A stretch of 64,000 bases of DNA from Cubamyces lactineus (lineage: Eukaryota; Basidiomycota; Agaricomycetes; Polyporales; Polyporaceae): positions 62,001 through 126,000 of the forward strand of contig JACDTU010000023.1 of NCBI GenBank assembly GCA_022376465.1, in the 5' to 3' direction. Positions 47,272 through 57,468 of the stretch are shown here, one piece after another. Position numbers and translations under genes: made by a program. Position 1 is the stretch's first letter, and each line of letters opens with the position of its first letter. The notes beneath the pieces were generated by a model. The model had not been told where the DNA came from, did not search any database, and was given only the letters and a program-made list of their open reading frames with translations.

Positions 47272-48832
47272 ATGTTCCAGCTAGCGAGACTTTGGCTGCC
47301 TGTCCTCGTACTTTCGCTTGTATGGAGCTATCTCTTTCGTGGCGCTCAGCAGAATCTCCATATCTTGGGCGCAAGAACATCTGGTGATCCTGCTAACGTC
47401 TTGCTCTTAACTGCTCATCCCGACGATGAATGCATGTTCTTCGCACCCACGATCCTCGCGCTCCTTGACTCAAGTCCCGCGCACCAACGGCCTAGGGTTC
47501 ATTCTCTGTGCCTATCCGTAGGCAACGCAGATGGCCTTGGATATACGCGCAGGCAGGAGCTGGTGCAGAGCCTTGATGTTCTAGGGATTGAGGAAGGTCG
47601 AAGATGGGTCGTTGACAGGTCGTGAGTTCCAATTCAAACTTCTTGCTCAACGAATGTATCACAACTGTACGTCTCGCCTGACAGTTAGAGAAGCTGTCAG
47701 GTGAAACGTAGGTCGAGGCTGTCTGTCCCCCACTGTGCTCTCAGGGCGATAGAACCGCTGCGCAACGCTTCGTGATCCCTGCCAGCGTTTGCTGCATGCG
47801 AAGCGATAAATCCGAAGGCTTATATCCAGTCATCGGTCAATCACCCTTTGACGTGTTGGGGATGCCGCCACGTCTGGCAGTCTGCGACTCTCTGCGATCT
47901 CGCCGGTGCGCCTCATGTTGACATTATGGGCGCGCTTCTATTGTGGCATCGGTAACTGGAGTGGCGTAACTTTTCTGATGTAAATGCCCATCAGGGTACG
48001 TGCGATGTGCACTAGGATTGACCGCTATGCCGCCATACTTTCCTACAATCGCGCCGGGACCGCTCGTGTTGACGTTTTGGGCGCATCTGTACTTATGTGG
48101 CGCTAGTAAGCGGGACAGCATTTATCATTCATATATCGCGGCCGTCTCTTTGGACGCGTTCTGTATGCATAACAATGTACCTGTGTGCCTCCTGTCATTA
48201 CTAGCAGTCAGGTTAATTATAGCAATGGCATTCTAGGGATCTTCAGGACAACTTCACGGCCCAGTGGGAACCTGAGGTGATATCTGATGTACTGAAGCCG
48301 TACGTCCTCGAACATCGCATTGATGCTGTGAGTCCTTCGCGCATAGGCAGCTACAGTTCGCGTCGGTAAGGTGGCTAAGTATTTGACGGGGCCGTAGATC
48401 CTCACATTCGACCACAATGGCATCTCATCCCATCCAAACCACATCTCTCTCCCCAATGGCGCCGCGCATCTACTCAGCACTTTGACGGATTTGCCTGAGA
48501 GTCCACGTCCACGGCTCTTCTCTCTCGTTACCGTGCCTCTCTACGAGAAGTACCTAGGGCCGGTCGCTCCAATATCCTCCAAACTGTCCATCTCTTTGTC
48601 GCAACTATGGAGCAGACGGGGACCGGCGGGAGAGGCGTCTGACACCATAGGGACACGCGTACCGATCGCGGTGTCTAGTTGGCAAGGGTATGCACGCGCG
48701 CTGAAGGCGATGATGCAACATCGCTCGCAACTCGTATGGTTTCGCTGGCTATATGTCTCGTTTTCCCGCTATATGTGGGTAAACGAGTGGGCTGAGGTCG
48801 TCGTTCCTCCGGCGGCCACATCGGCGTTATGA
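47272..48832 (+). CDS. GPI12: GlcNAc-PI de-N-acetylase (PIG-L/GPI12)
   Basis: Catalyses the second step of GPI-anchor synthesis on the cytosolic face of the ER, removing acetyl from GlcNAc-phosphatidylinositol. Exons 47272..47621, 48237..48327 and 48398..48832 sum to 876 nt (291 aa). The start is ATG at 47272; the longer frame starts with GTG. N-terminal membrane anchor (LARLWLPVLVLSLVWSYLF). Metal and catalytic motifs: LLLTAHPDDECMFF (HPDDE) and DHNGISSHPNHIS (HPNH). Also typical is SVGNADGLGYTRRQEL. The join WVVDRS|DLQDNFTAQW is in frame but crosses a 615-nt intron, about ten times the local norm, which holds a degenerate direct repeat. Confidence 0.93.
47900..48110. repeat. Degenerate direct repeat inside the GPI12 intron
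   Basis: Copies at 47900-47958 and 48051-48110 share the core gttgac(a/g)tt(a/t)tgggcgc and similar flanks (cgccgg upstream; tatgtggc/ttgtggc downstream), with many mismatches. They suggest an old duplication or inserted element in this oversized intron. Confidence 0.5.
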
Positions 48833-48918
48833 CTTCGACATCGTATTCCCCGCTACATTGTACGCATACATACGAAACGTGATCCAATTTGGTGTACACG
48901 CACTAAAGCCTCAGTGAC

Positions 48919-49827
48919 TTAGTTCTCGACATGACCGTCGCCATCCATGTTTTCATCCCACGGCCAATGTTCCCCCGGGTCTTCCATGCAAGAAGCGCAG
49001 AGGAACGCAACTTGGCATGTCTGCGTGAACGCCTCCTGCCGCGGATACTCGCCCACCGCGATCTTACGCGCCGTGGTCCACAATCTCGCAGGTGCCTTAT
49101 CACCATCACGCGAGCCGTACGCCTCGAACCATCGCGGGTACACGCCCGCGAACCCAAAGTCGATAAGCCACGGTCGGCCGTCAGCCCCGAGGATTAGGTT
49201 CCGCAAACAGAGGTCTCCGTGTACGAATACGAGTGGCTCGGAATCGTCAAACGGCTCCTGGGGCATCCGCCGCCTCAGCACGTACTCAGCCACTCGGTAC
49301 TGGCCGTTCATCCAGTCCCGGAGATCGTCTCTGGACGTGAACGCACGAACGGGGTATTCTCCTAGAGACGGCGTGTAGCAGCGCAAGGGCTGGGACGGGT
49401 CGTTGGTGATGGGCCCGGGCACTTGCTGCTCGATTTGCGGGGTGCGGATGCGTCGAAACTGTTTGATGTAGTTGCGCAAGATGAATGCGATGCGCAGCTT
49501 CTGCCAAGGGGACAACCTGTCCCAGCAAGCACCGAGGCTGTACCCGTGGATGTACTCCAGGACGAGGAAGTGTTCGCCTCGATGCTCAAACACGCGATAG
49601 ACCTTGGGTACGGGTATCGTTGTCCGCGCGCGCACCAAGGTCATTGCTCTCGCTTCGGCTTGCATGTTGTCTATGCAAACTTTGACGACGACGTTGGACG
49701 CGAGCGCGTAGACGGGTGGAACCGGGGGCGACTCGCTTGCGTTCGGCGTACCTGCGAGGTTGGGAGACGAATCGCAGAGGTCCACAATCTCTTCATCGGT
49801 TAGAGACATGATCTCAGCTTTGGCCAT
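48919..49827 (-). CDS. APH-family (aminoglycoside-phosphotransferase-like) kinase
   Basis: A single-exon gene of 302 codons. The start is taken at the ATG ending at 49827, as the longer frame starts with TTG. It has a small-molecule kinase fold: VVVKVCIDNMQAEARAMTLV (lysine and helix C), the hinge HFLVLEYIHGYSLGACW, the catalytic loop VHGDLCLRNLIL, and the metal-binding Asp in PWLIDFGFAGVYPRWFE. In bacteria the family phosphorylates aminoglycosides. Mushrooms carry dozens of paralogues with unknown substrates, so no antibiotic-resistance role should be read into it. The C-terminus is acidic and probably flexible. Confidence 0.88.
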   Translation of the reverse strand: MAKAEIMSLTDEEIVDLCDSSPNLAGTPNASESPPVPPVYALASNVVVKVCIDNMQAEARAMTLVRARTTIPVPKVYRVFEHRGEHFLVLEYIHGYSLGACWDRLSPWQKLRIAFILRNYIKQFRRIRTPQIEQQVPGPITNDPSQPLRCYTPSLGEYPVRAFTSRDDLRDWMNGQYRVAEYVLRRRMPQEPFDDSEPLVFVHGDLCLRNLILGADGRPWLIDFGFAGVYPRWFEAYGSRDGDKAPARLWTTARKIAVGEYPRQEAFTQTCQVAFLCASCMEDPGEHWPWDENMDGDGHVEN

Positions 49828-50240
49828 GGCCGGCCGCAAGTTCTGAGAGAGTAAGATCGCCGGTCAGTGTCGCATACTGGCGCGTTCTAGTAAACATGGC
49901 GCAACGTACGGTAGATGTGCGGAAGCTACTGAGATACGGTTGCGCTTGTGGTGTTTCGGTCGTCGTAGAGAGTGAAAATGGCGGCATATTAGACTTGAAG
50001 TATTCCAAGTGGTTGTGGCGAGGTTGGGCATCTGACGTGCGCCAGATGGCGATGGGTATCATGGGCCGCATGTTTGTTGAATTGTGTTGTGCCCAAAAGG
50101 CACGTGAAGGGATGCTGGTGCACTCACTTGTAGCCCTTGTCCAGGTGATATGATTCGGTTCCGGTCCGAGAACAAACATACTATACAACGGCCTAACAGC
50201 CGCGGGCGGCCAACAGCCCAGATGATGGAATACGGCAGGA
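49828..50240. other. Intergenic region
   Basis: 413 bases between two minus-strand genes; promoter of the APH-like gene. I see no gene in it. Confidence 0.55.
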
Positions 50241-50872
50241 CTACCGGACATGAAGGCTAGGAGCAGATGGTGACAGAATCGAACCCATCCAGTTCCTTAA
50301 CCATTGCACGCCGTTGCCCTCAGAGTCTGGCGAGTCTTTGCTCCGGGTTGCACCTCTCGACCACCATGCTTGGAAGTGGGCGCCGAGGACGACACCCAAC
50401 GGACGGAGGAAATGGCTCGCGACGCCCCTGTGCATGATGCGTGTTCGCGGGGCTGATAATATACGGTAGACATTATATGAACGCACCATAGCGCGCCTTG
50501 CAGAAGGGGGCTGATAAGCTGGTCGCGCGTCGTGACCCAAAGGATTTTCCCCCACTCCACGCGTACCACCTCTCCCGTTGGATGTGTAACAGGCGAGGTA
50601 TCGTCTATAGAGTCGCTTTCGGAGGTCTCCTTTTCCTTTCCCTTCCCAGACGCTACGGTTGAGTCGATGTGCACGTAAGGGGCGACGCTTCGAACGTAGC
50701 TGTACTCGAAGCGGAGGTCGGGTACGGGAGGCATGCGGCGGCGTTCTGCGATGCGTTCAAGCCTGCGTTCAACTTCCTCGTTGGCACGGACCATTTCGTC
50801 TATAGTTTGAAGACGAAGAAAGAGGTCGTGTTGCTGTGATTGGATGGGAGGAACGTCGGCGATGGAGGTCAT
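50241..50872 (-). CDS. Small protein of unknown function (190 aa)
   Basis: Exons 50872..50487 and 50427..50241 join in frame across a 59-nt intron (GTGCGT..CACAG) to give 190 aa. I do not recognise the family. The N-terminal third is a charged helix (DLFLRLQTIDEMVRANEEVE, RRLERIAERRRM), probably a short coiled coil. It continues through a Ser/Glu-rich linker to a hydrophobic region spanning the splice site (LISPLLQGALWGVASHFLRP, LGVVLGAHFQAWW), which could be one or two membrane segments. An unspliced reading also stays open to 50297, so the C-terminus depends on that intron. Confidence 0.6.
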
Positions 50873-51969
50873 GGTGCAGAACGGCACCGGCAGCTGTTAC
50901 TGGCGGTTATGACGATATAGACGCCCATTTGCGCGTCCGAAGCTTTCAAGCGACTTGGGCGCTCAACTGCTTGTTCTAACGCCTGCTCCGGGAGAATACT
51001 ACCGCTATCTGACACTGCTCGGTATTTAGGAAGGAGTAGCAGGTGTGAGTTCTATTCTACGGCAATGCAAGCCGGCTTCTATACCTTGCTCTGCGATATA
51101 TGGCGCAGTTGAGCCGCTCATGCCATCAAGAACCAGTAACAGAGTCCGAGTGCCTATGGCATTCTGATATCTCGCCACGCCCATATATCCATCGTGAGTA
51201 CTCAGGCCATCAGTATCCGATGGAATCGCTAGCGATGACTGACTCCTTGCTAGATGCTAAGTTGACCATGGGCCAAGTCGGCATCCCAGGTTCTAGCATG
51301 CCGGTCAACGCCCAATAGCGCTACCATTCACCGACATTTCTGGCTCGACTTGGAGCGGCATCTTGCTACCTTCCGACATTTTCGGCCTTTCTTATTGAGT
51401 GGTTTACGGTGTATCGGAGACCAGGTAGCTTGGCGACCGGTGCCGTCTTTTCCTGATGCAGTCCTGAGAGAGTGGCCGCTTCCCATCATCCAAGGCACTT
51501 GCAATCCCGCGAGGACACCCACATGATTTATCGGCAACAGCGGACTTGGAATAGCGCGTTCTCGAGGCCGATGCTTCTCTTCTATGGTATGCCATGATCA
51601 CTGCCTGCTCACCAGAACCACGCTCACCATCTCTCGGCTGTCTCGTAGAATGATACTCGGAGCTACGCCCCCCTTTCGTTCAGCACGTCTGCTCATCGAT
51701 GATCCCTCTCACTGCAGCGTACGCTCAGATAAGAGGCGTTGATTCTCATAATGTGGTTCGTTCCGTTCACGCTCTGTGGGCGCCCATCGTTGGCGCGCAA
51801 TAAACCCCTCTGTTTGCGGATGGCAGATCCGTATTGTAACCGAACAGGCGGTTTGCGCATCGAAGGTACATAAGGCCTCCTGGGGATATACGCCGTAGCC
51901 CCATCGCGATTGCTGACGACCCTGCATTCCAGCATCAGCCGGTGTGCGGATCCTCCTCCCTTCCTCAAG
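50873..51969. other. Divergent intergenic region
   Basis: 1.1 kb upstream of P450 no. 4 with only short frames and no recognisable domain or RNA. Confidence 0.5.
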
Positions 51970-54311
51970 ATGATATTCTACTTCGCAGCCGGTTGTCTGG
52001 TCTGGTTACTTTGGCGCGCTATACGCATCGCACGAGCTAGATCAGTGCTTGCCAAGGTTCCCGGGCCCCCATCAGCTTCGATATTGACCGGTATAGAATC
52101 ATTCACTTGTTGCCACGGTTAATCCCCAACTCATCTTCGGCGCAGGAAACTTGACACAATTGGTTGACCGACAAGGCTGGGACTTCCACACCGAGATTGC
52201 GGAGAGGTATGCACCCGTGATAAAGCTGCAGTGGTTGTTTGGGGTACGTGTTCTCTTGATATGCGCCGTTGTATCCTCCCTGATCACCGTTTAACAGGCG
52301 CCGTGCTTGTACGTTTTCGACCCATTGGCGCTTCATCACATCATCAAGGACCCATCCACCTATGATGAGCTGCCGTGGTACCTAGAGTACGTATCGCCAA
52401 AGGACATTGATTCCGCGAGTCAGGATTCTTACAGCACCTACAGGAGCAACTGTCTATTCATCGGTCCCGGAATTCTTGGTGTTAGCGGTATGTCGTATGA
52501 TTTTCGTTTGCAGGCGGCTGCTGACCGCATAGCCGCACAGGGAACATCCACCGCAAGCAACGGAAAATGCTAACACCGGTTTTTTCCGCCAAGCACATGC
52601 GGGGACTCATGCCTGTATTCTACCGGGTCACGGATAAGGTGGGAATCACCTGCGACATTGCCGATAGCCAAACACTCACTGTGCGTTGGTGATTGGCAGC
52701 TCGTCGAGGCGATCTCGTCACGAGTCGATGCCGGGGCGAAAGGCCTCGACGTCTTAGGTTGGATGTCCCGCGCGGCGCTTGAGCTTATTGGACAGTCCGG
52801 CATAGGACATTCATTCGACCCTCTGACGGAGGATGTAGCAGACGACTATGCGGATGCTGTCAAACATTTCACGTACGTGATACAATGCCTTCTATCCTCA
52901 GCATAGTCTAATCACTATATTTTTTCAGAGCGGCGGCAACTGACCCACAGTTGATGTTGCTGCGACAGGCCACGCCTCTCGTTCCGTATTTAGGTCCTGC
53001 ATGGTTCAGGCGTTGGGTGATCGAGAAGATACCGTTGCAAGCCGTTCAGAGGATTATACAGATCACTGATGTGCTGCACACCGGATCTGTGAAGATCTTC
53101 GAGGAGAAAAAGGCCGCTGCCTCAAGAAACGAGAAAACCGAGGGACAAGACATCATCAGTATCCTGCGTGTGTTCTGATCTGCCATTGTTCTTGCTCGTA
53201 TTCCTCAAACCAGCTCCACAGTGAGGGCGAATCAAGCGGCCTCTGCGGAGGATAGGCTCTCAGACGATCAGCTACTCGGGCAGATGTCGTGAGTTTATCT
53301 TCGCCTTCTATGCTTGTTAACACGCTAATCCCATGATTTACCGCGCTAGGGCGATAATATTCGCAGCGATGGACACCACGTCGAACGCCATGGCTCGTAC
53401 GTTGCATCTACTCGCGCAGCACCCCAAGGTGCAGAACAATTTACGATCCGAACTGGTCGAGGCGAGGCGTAGTGGCCACCTCGATTACGACGCATTGCAT
53501 GCGTTGCCCTATCTAGACGCCGTATGTCGCGAGACTCTTCGACTGTGAGTACCTCCGTCGAGACTAAGATCAGGTGCTGAACTCCGTCATAGCTATGCGC
53601 CGGCATCGCAAACGTTCCGAGGGTGAATAATCCATGTCTTTTGTCACTTCTTCACCATTGAACATTGACCCCACATCCCTCGGCTCCTAGGACGATGAAA
53701 GATGCGGTTCTCCCGCTCTCCCAACCGATACGCGCCACAGATGGGACGCTCATGAACGAAATCGTCATCCCCCGCGGGACGAACATACTCATCGGGATAA
53801 TGGCGTGTAACCGGAATAAGGCGATCTGGGGCGAAGACGCATCCGAGTGGAAGCCCGAACGCTGGCTCAGGCCCCTCCCCGAAGCATTGGAGAAAGCGTC
53901 CATGCCAGGCGTTTACTCGCATATGTGAGCGTCTCTGTGCCGAGCACCGCGCACGTACTGAGGTTGTATCGTTGTATAGGATGACGTTCTTGGGAGGCGT
54001 TCGGTCGTGCATGTACGCAGTGTTTTCTTCTCTCTCTACACTTTTACTCACTGTTGCTGGGTTACTATAGCGGGTTTACATTCTCGCAGCTTGAGATGAG
54101 TACGTTCTCTCTTTTGATCCTCTTTGTGCAATATCAATTATTCATGCACATCGTAGAGGTCGTCTTATCCGAGCTCCTCACCAGCTTCGCGTTTGATTTG
54201 TCCGACAAGCCCGTCGTTTGGAACCTCGCCGGCGTCTCATACCCGAGTATCAGTACGGAGAGCACGAAAGGAGAGTTGTGGTTGAAGGTTAGGAAGCTCT
54301 CGGAAGATTAG
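51970..54311 (+). CDS. Cytochrome P450 no. 4 (same family as no. 1)
   Basis: Close in motifs and intron positions to P450 no. 1. Anchor MIFYFAAGCLVWLLWRAIRI, hinge KVPGPPSASILTG, HRKQRKMLTPVFSAKHMRG, GQSGIGHSFDPLTEDV, the I-helix FAAMDTTSNAMART, the ExxR motif RETLRL, the stretch SEWKPERWL, and haem loop FLGGVRSC|IGF, whose Cys codon lies just before an intron. FRG|TMKDAVLPL joins in frame only if the donor after CGAGG is used; reading through gives an early stop. All joins I checked are consistent, so the gene looks intact. It encodes an ER monooxygenase of unknown substrate. Divergence from no. 1 is moderate, and the two lie 31 kb apart with unrelated genes between. Confidence 0.9.
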
Positions 54312-54610
54312 GTTCTGTCGTTTGATTTGGTCTGTATGTGTCCTGTTGTATTTGTGTCTGAGTATAGCAAAGCAGAAGTATACCCGACTGCCTGGTACGA
54401 CCCCTGGCCCTATGAGTGTCAGTGCAGGCCGTGCCGACTTCAAATGGACGACGCTTCTGCCCCAAAACGAGTACATATCCACTGTCGATCATGGCGGCCG
54501 CCTATACGACCATTCTTCTGCAATCAGTCGCGGGTCGTCATACATAATACATTGTACAGCCGGAGGGGGTCCAGGCACAAGCGTGCCTTCCGCACTCCTT
54601 CACATCTTAC

Positions 54611-55934
54611 TTATCGATCTTCGTCGACTGCGAGGACGCGAGAAAGCAGGTCTTCGCAAGGGCCGAGGAAGACATAATCTGCCACCGCATCTCGCTTGCT
54701 CCGTTCAATGTTGAACACCGCCACCGTGCCGCCGTTTTCCTTCACTTTGGTCGAGAACGTCGCGGCTGGGTGAACCTAAACGTGCAGTAGTATATCTCCA
54801 TCAGTCGTCATCCTTGCCTAGCTTCGGTTCAGGTCACGCACCACCGCAGATGTTCCAACGACCATGCACAAGTCCGCGTTCTCCACCACGTGCATCACCT
54901 CGTCGATGCGCTGTGGCACTTCCGTGAACCAGACAACGTCTGGGCGGGTGAGCGCGCCACACCTCTTGCAGCGTGGAAGGTCTTCCACGGGAATGTCGGG
55001 ATCAGCGGAGGGGCTCTCGCTTTCCTGCTTCAATCCAGCCAGACGTGCCTCCGCCCACGCTCTGGCCTCCGCAGCACTGCGTTTCGGTCCGCTGTTTTGC
55101 TGCTCTTGGGATGTCTTCGCGTCACCCTCGGATACGCCCTCAACGAGGATTTTTGTGCCTGCAAGTCCCGCACAGATAGGCGAATCGTGGTTGAACTCGC
55201 GGTGTCTGCACTCATAGTTTGTGCACAAGACGCCCGCGATCTGTCCATGCATCTCGATGAGCACAGGATCGCCAGAGGGCTGTCTCTGGGCATCGCTGGA
55301 GAATGGACTAGGGACACCATGCTCCTGGTAGACCTGCTCAATGGCGCGGCGGTCGAGGCCGTCAATATTCTGCGTGATTAACGTGAATGAAGAGCCTGGT
55401 GACAGTGAGTGGCGGAGCTGGGGGAGAGCAAATCGCGCCAGCGCCACATGTGCCGCGTTGGGCGTAGACTTGAACATACTGTGTAGCGTGTAGCAGGTGA
55501 CGGTCAGATCGTTCAGATCGTGCGATGGCAATAAGCCTAATACCACCCACATTTCCCGCAGGTAATGATGGAACTGCCAACACCTAGACGGATTGCCAAT
55601 GAATGCTGCCGGAGTGGCCAAGGAAAGCACGTCGTGCTTGCGCCAATGACCGCCATTCCCGCGGAAAGTGGGGATCCCTGCTCGTTCGAAGGAAGCGTAG
55701 GTTAGAACGTCTCCACGATCGTCTCGAGAACAGACATATACCTGAGGCAGCAGACAGTCCTGCACCCGCAAGCACCACGATACGCTTAGATTTGGACAGC
55801 TTGGCTCGGAATGCTTGGATGTCGCTGTCGGTGGTGTCCTGTTTGTGGCCCGCACTAGGAACCCCAGATGTTTCGTTGGATAGATCGCTTTGGCCTACCA
55901 CCATCTTGCTTGATTCTTGACTCAACGTTTCCAT
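54611..55934 (-). CDS. SIRT5-like (class III) sirtuin with altered acyl-pocket residues
   Basis: NAD+-dependent protein deacylase. Exons 55934..55742, 55677..55551, 55478..54842 and 54775..54611 sum to 1122 nt (373 aa). Catalytic core: IVVLAGAGLSAASG, GIPTFRGNGGHW, LITQNIDGLDRRA, the general-base His in LIEMHG, zinc cysteines in CTNYEC and CKRCG, RPDVVWFTE and VVGTSAVVHPAATF. The class III block is NPSRCWQFHHYLREIM. Human SIRT5 has Tyr102 and Arg105 here (FYHYRRE), contacting succinyl and malonyl groups; this gene has His and Leu instead. An insertion rich in Lys/Gln/Glu (about 215-265) separates the two zinc cysteine pairs. There is no clear mitochondrial presequence. The family is firm; the acyl preference is unknown. 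Confidence 0.9.
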
Positions 55935-57468
55935 AAGCTGATCTAGTAGGCAGATGTTAGCAGGAACTTCGCCCGGATATTAGGTTGCAATGGTGGTTTA
56001 GATCATAGCAGTAATAGCGCGTGAGGGCGCTTATGTTCTTGAGCTCTTTCCATGTCCGAACTCAGCCACTGCAGTGACAAGTTCTCTGCTACGTGCACGC
56101 GTTTTGGACATACCTGCGATCAGTCGCCATATTTCGCTGTCACTAAGTGGTGTCTTGCGCCTCAAGAATTGCAAGTCCCCAAGCTCGACGCCCCTCCCAA
56201 AATTCGCTACTGGCACTGAAGTACTAACTAACACTGCAGCCTCCGAGCCGTCCGGTAGAAACCGCAACTTATAAGTAAATTGAGGACCAAGGAATGCTTT
56301 CAACTGGACAACGTTCGGATATGTTGCTCTACGGCTGGCTCTATTAGTCCGCTCTCAGGCTCATCCAAGTACTGATATCAAGCGTTGTGCTGTGATCAGC
56401 AGCTTCCGCAGTGCCCACTCGCTAGCTTGTCACCGACGTCCATTCCCCGGATGCTATCCAGTTTGCTGCGCTATGACATTGCACTAGCTCTGGCGCCTTC
56501 CGACCTTGCGAATGCCGATTGTACGGATCTCCCGTGATAGTGCGACGGTTTGACGCGCCCGATCTGGGAGCGGAGACGCAAGGCCCAACCGGACAGTCGA
56601 CTTCAGCTGTGAGCCGCTTTCAGCTTATACCATGCGTAGCAGTTAGTTCTCTTTACACCTATTGCTCAATATGGTTCTAGTACAGGGCAACACGCTGGCA
56701 TGGGCGTTCCGGCGCAAGAGGATCAACCAAAACGTTGCGATGCGACACATACCATTGCAAGATCCTGGTGCAAGGTAGGCGCCAACATGCAGCTGAATAC
56801 CTAACCTCTGGGGTCTAGGATGTCTGCCATTAATAGGCGATAGCTATGTTGGCTCATTACCTCAATGAGGCGTGCAAGAGGACGCCCTGAAAGCGTATAC
56901 GTCGGCGGCGTCGCGGTGCCACTCCTGGAGTGTCAGGATCACTAGCTAATCTTTGGTACGCCAGTAATCGTAGAACTCGCGCTCAAGGATGAGAAGGAGG
57001 CAAAAGGGCCGAGCTCGATATCAGTACTTCAGCACTCGACCTTCCCAGTCCGGGTCGCACCGCCACTGATGCACTGCACGCACAGATGCCCGCCGCGCTG
57101 TCGTTGAGTACACCAGCACCGTGCTTGTCGGACCCGCAGAATCCCTCAAACATACCCGGCATCACTGGCTACACTTGAGCTGCCAGTGCCATGTTGGTTC
57201 GGTCTTGTACCTCCGTTTGGACGCCGTTAGGTCAAGACCCACAGTGCGCACCACAGCCGTCGCCAATGTAGACGTACCGCCCCTGTCAGGCTGTCACCGA
57301 CGGCGATTTGGAAAGTAGCGCTGCGCACGCAGTCCGTCTGGGGACGCGAGTTATGCAAGGTCTCAATCCTCGTACCGTACAAGAACGAGTGTATATAAGG
57401 CTCGTACACCCTCAAGAAGATACTTCGTCCCGCTATTCCATCCAGCCCAGCATCCGCTTAAGCAAATC
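55935..57468. other. Divergent intergenic region
   Basis: 1.5 kb between the sirtuin and TVP38 starts. Short frames (for example 56031-56303 minus) have no recognisable domain and no splice chain I trust. Confidence 0.45.

Noticed and set aside
50268..50330. tRNA T-arm-like string (gaatcgaacccatcc)
   Set aside because: The stem does not pair, no acceptor or anticodon stems flank it, and it lies inside coding exon 2 of the small unknown protein.
53600..53695. Possible frameshift in P450 no. 4 after TFRG
   Set aside because: Using the donor two bases later (CGAGG|gtgaat) restores the frame to TMKDAVLPL, so no break is needed.
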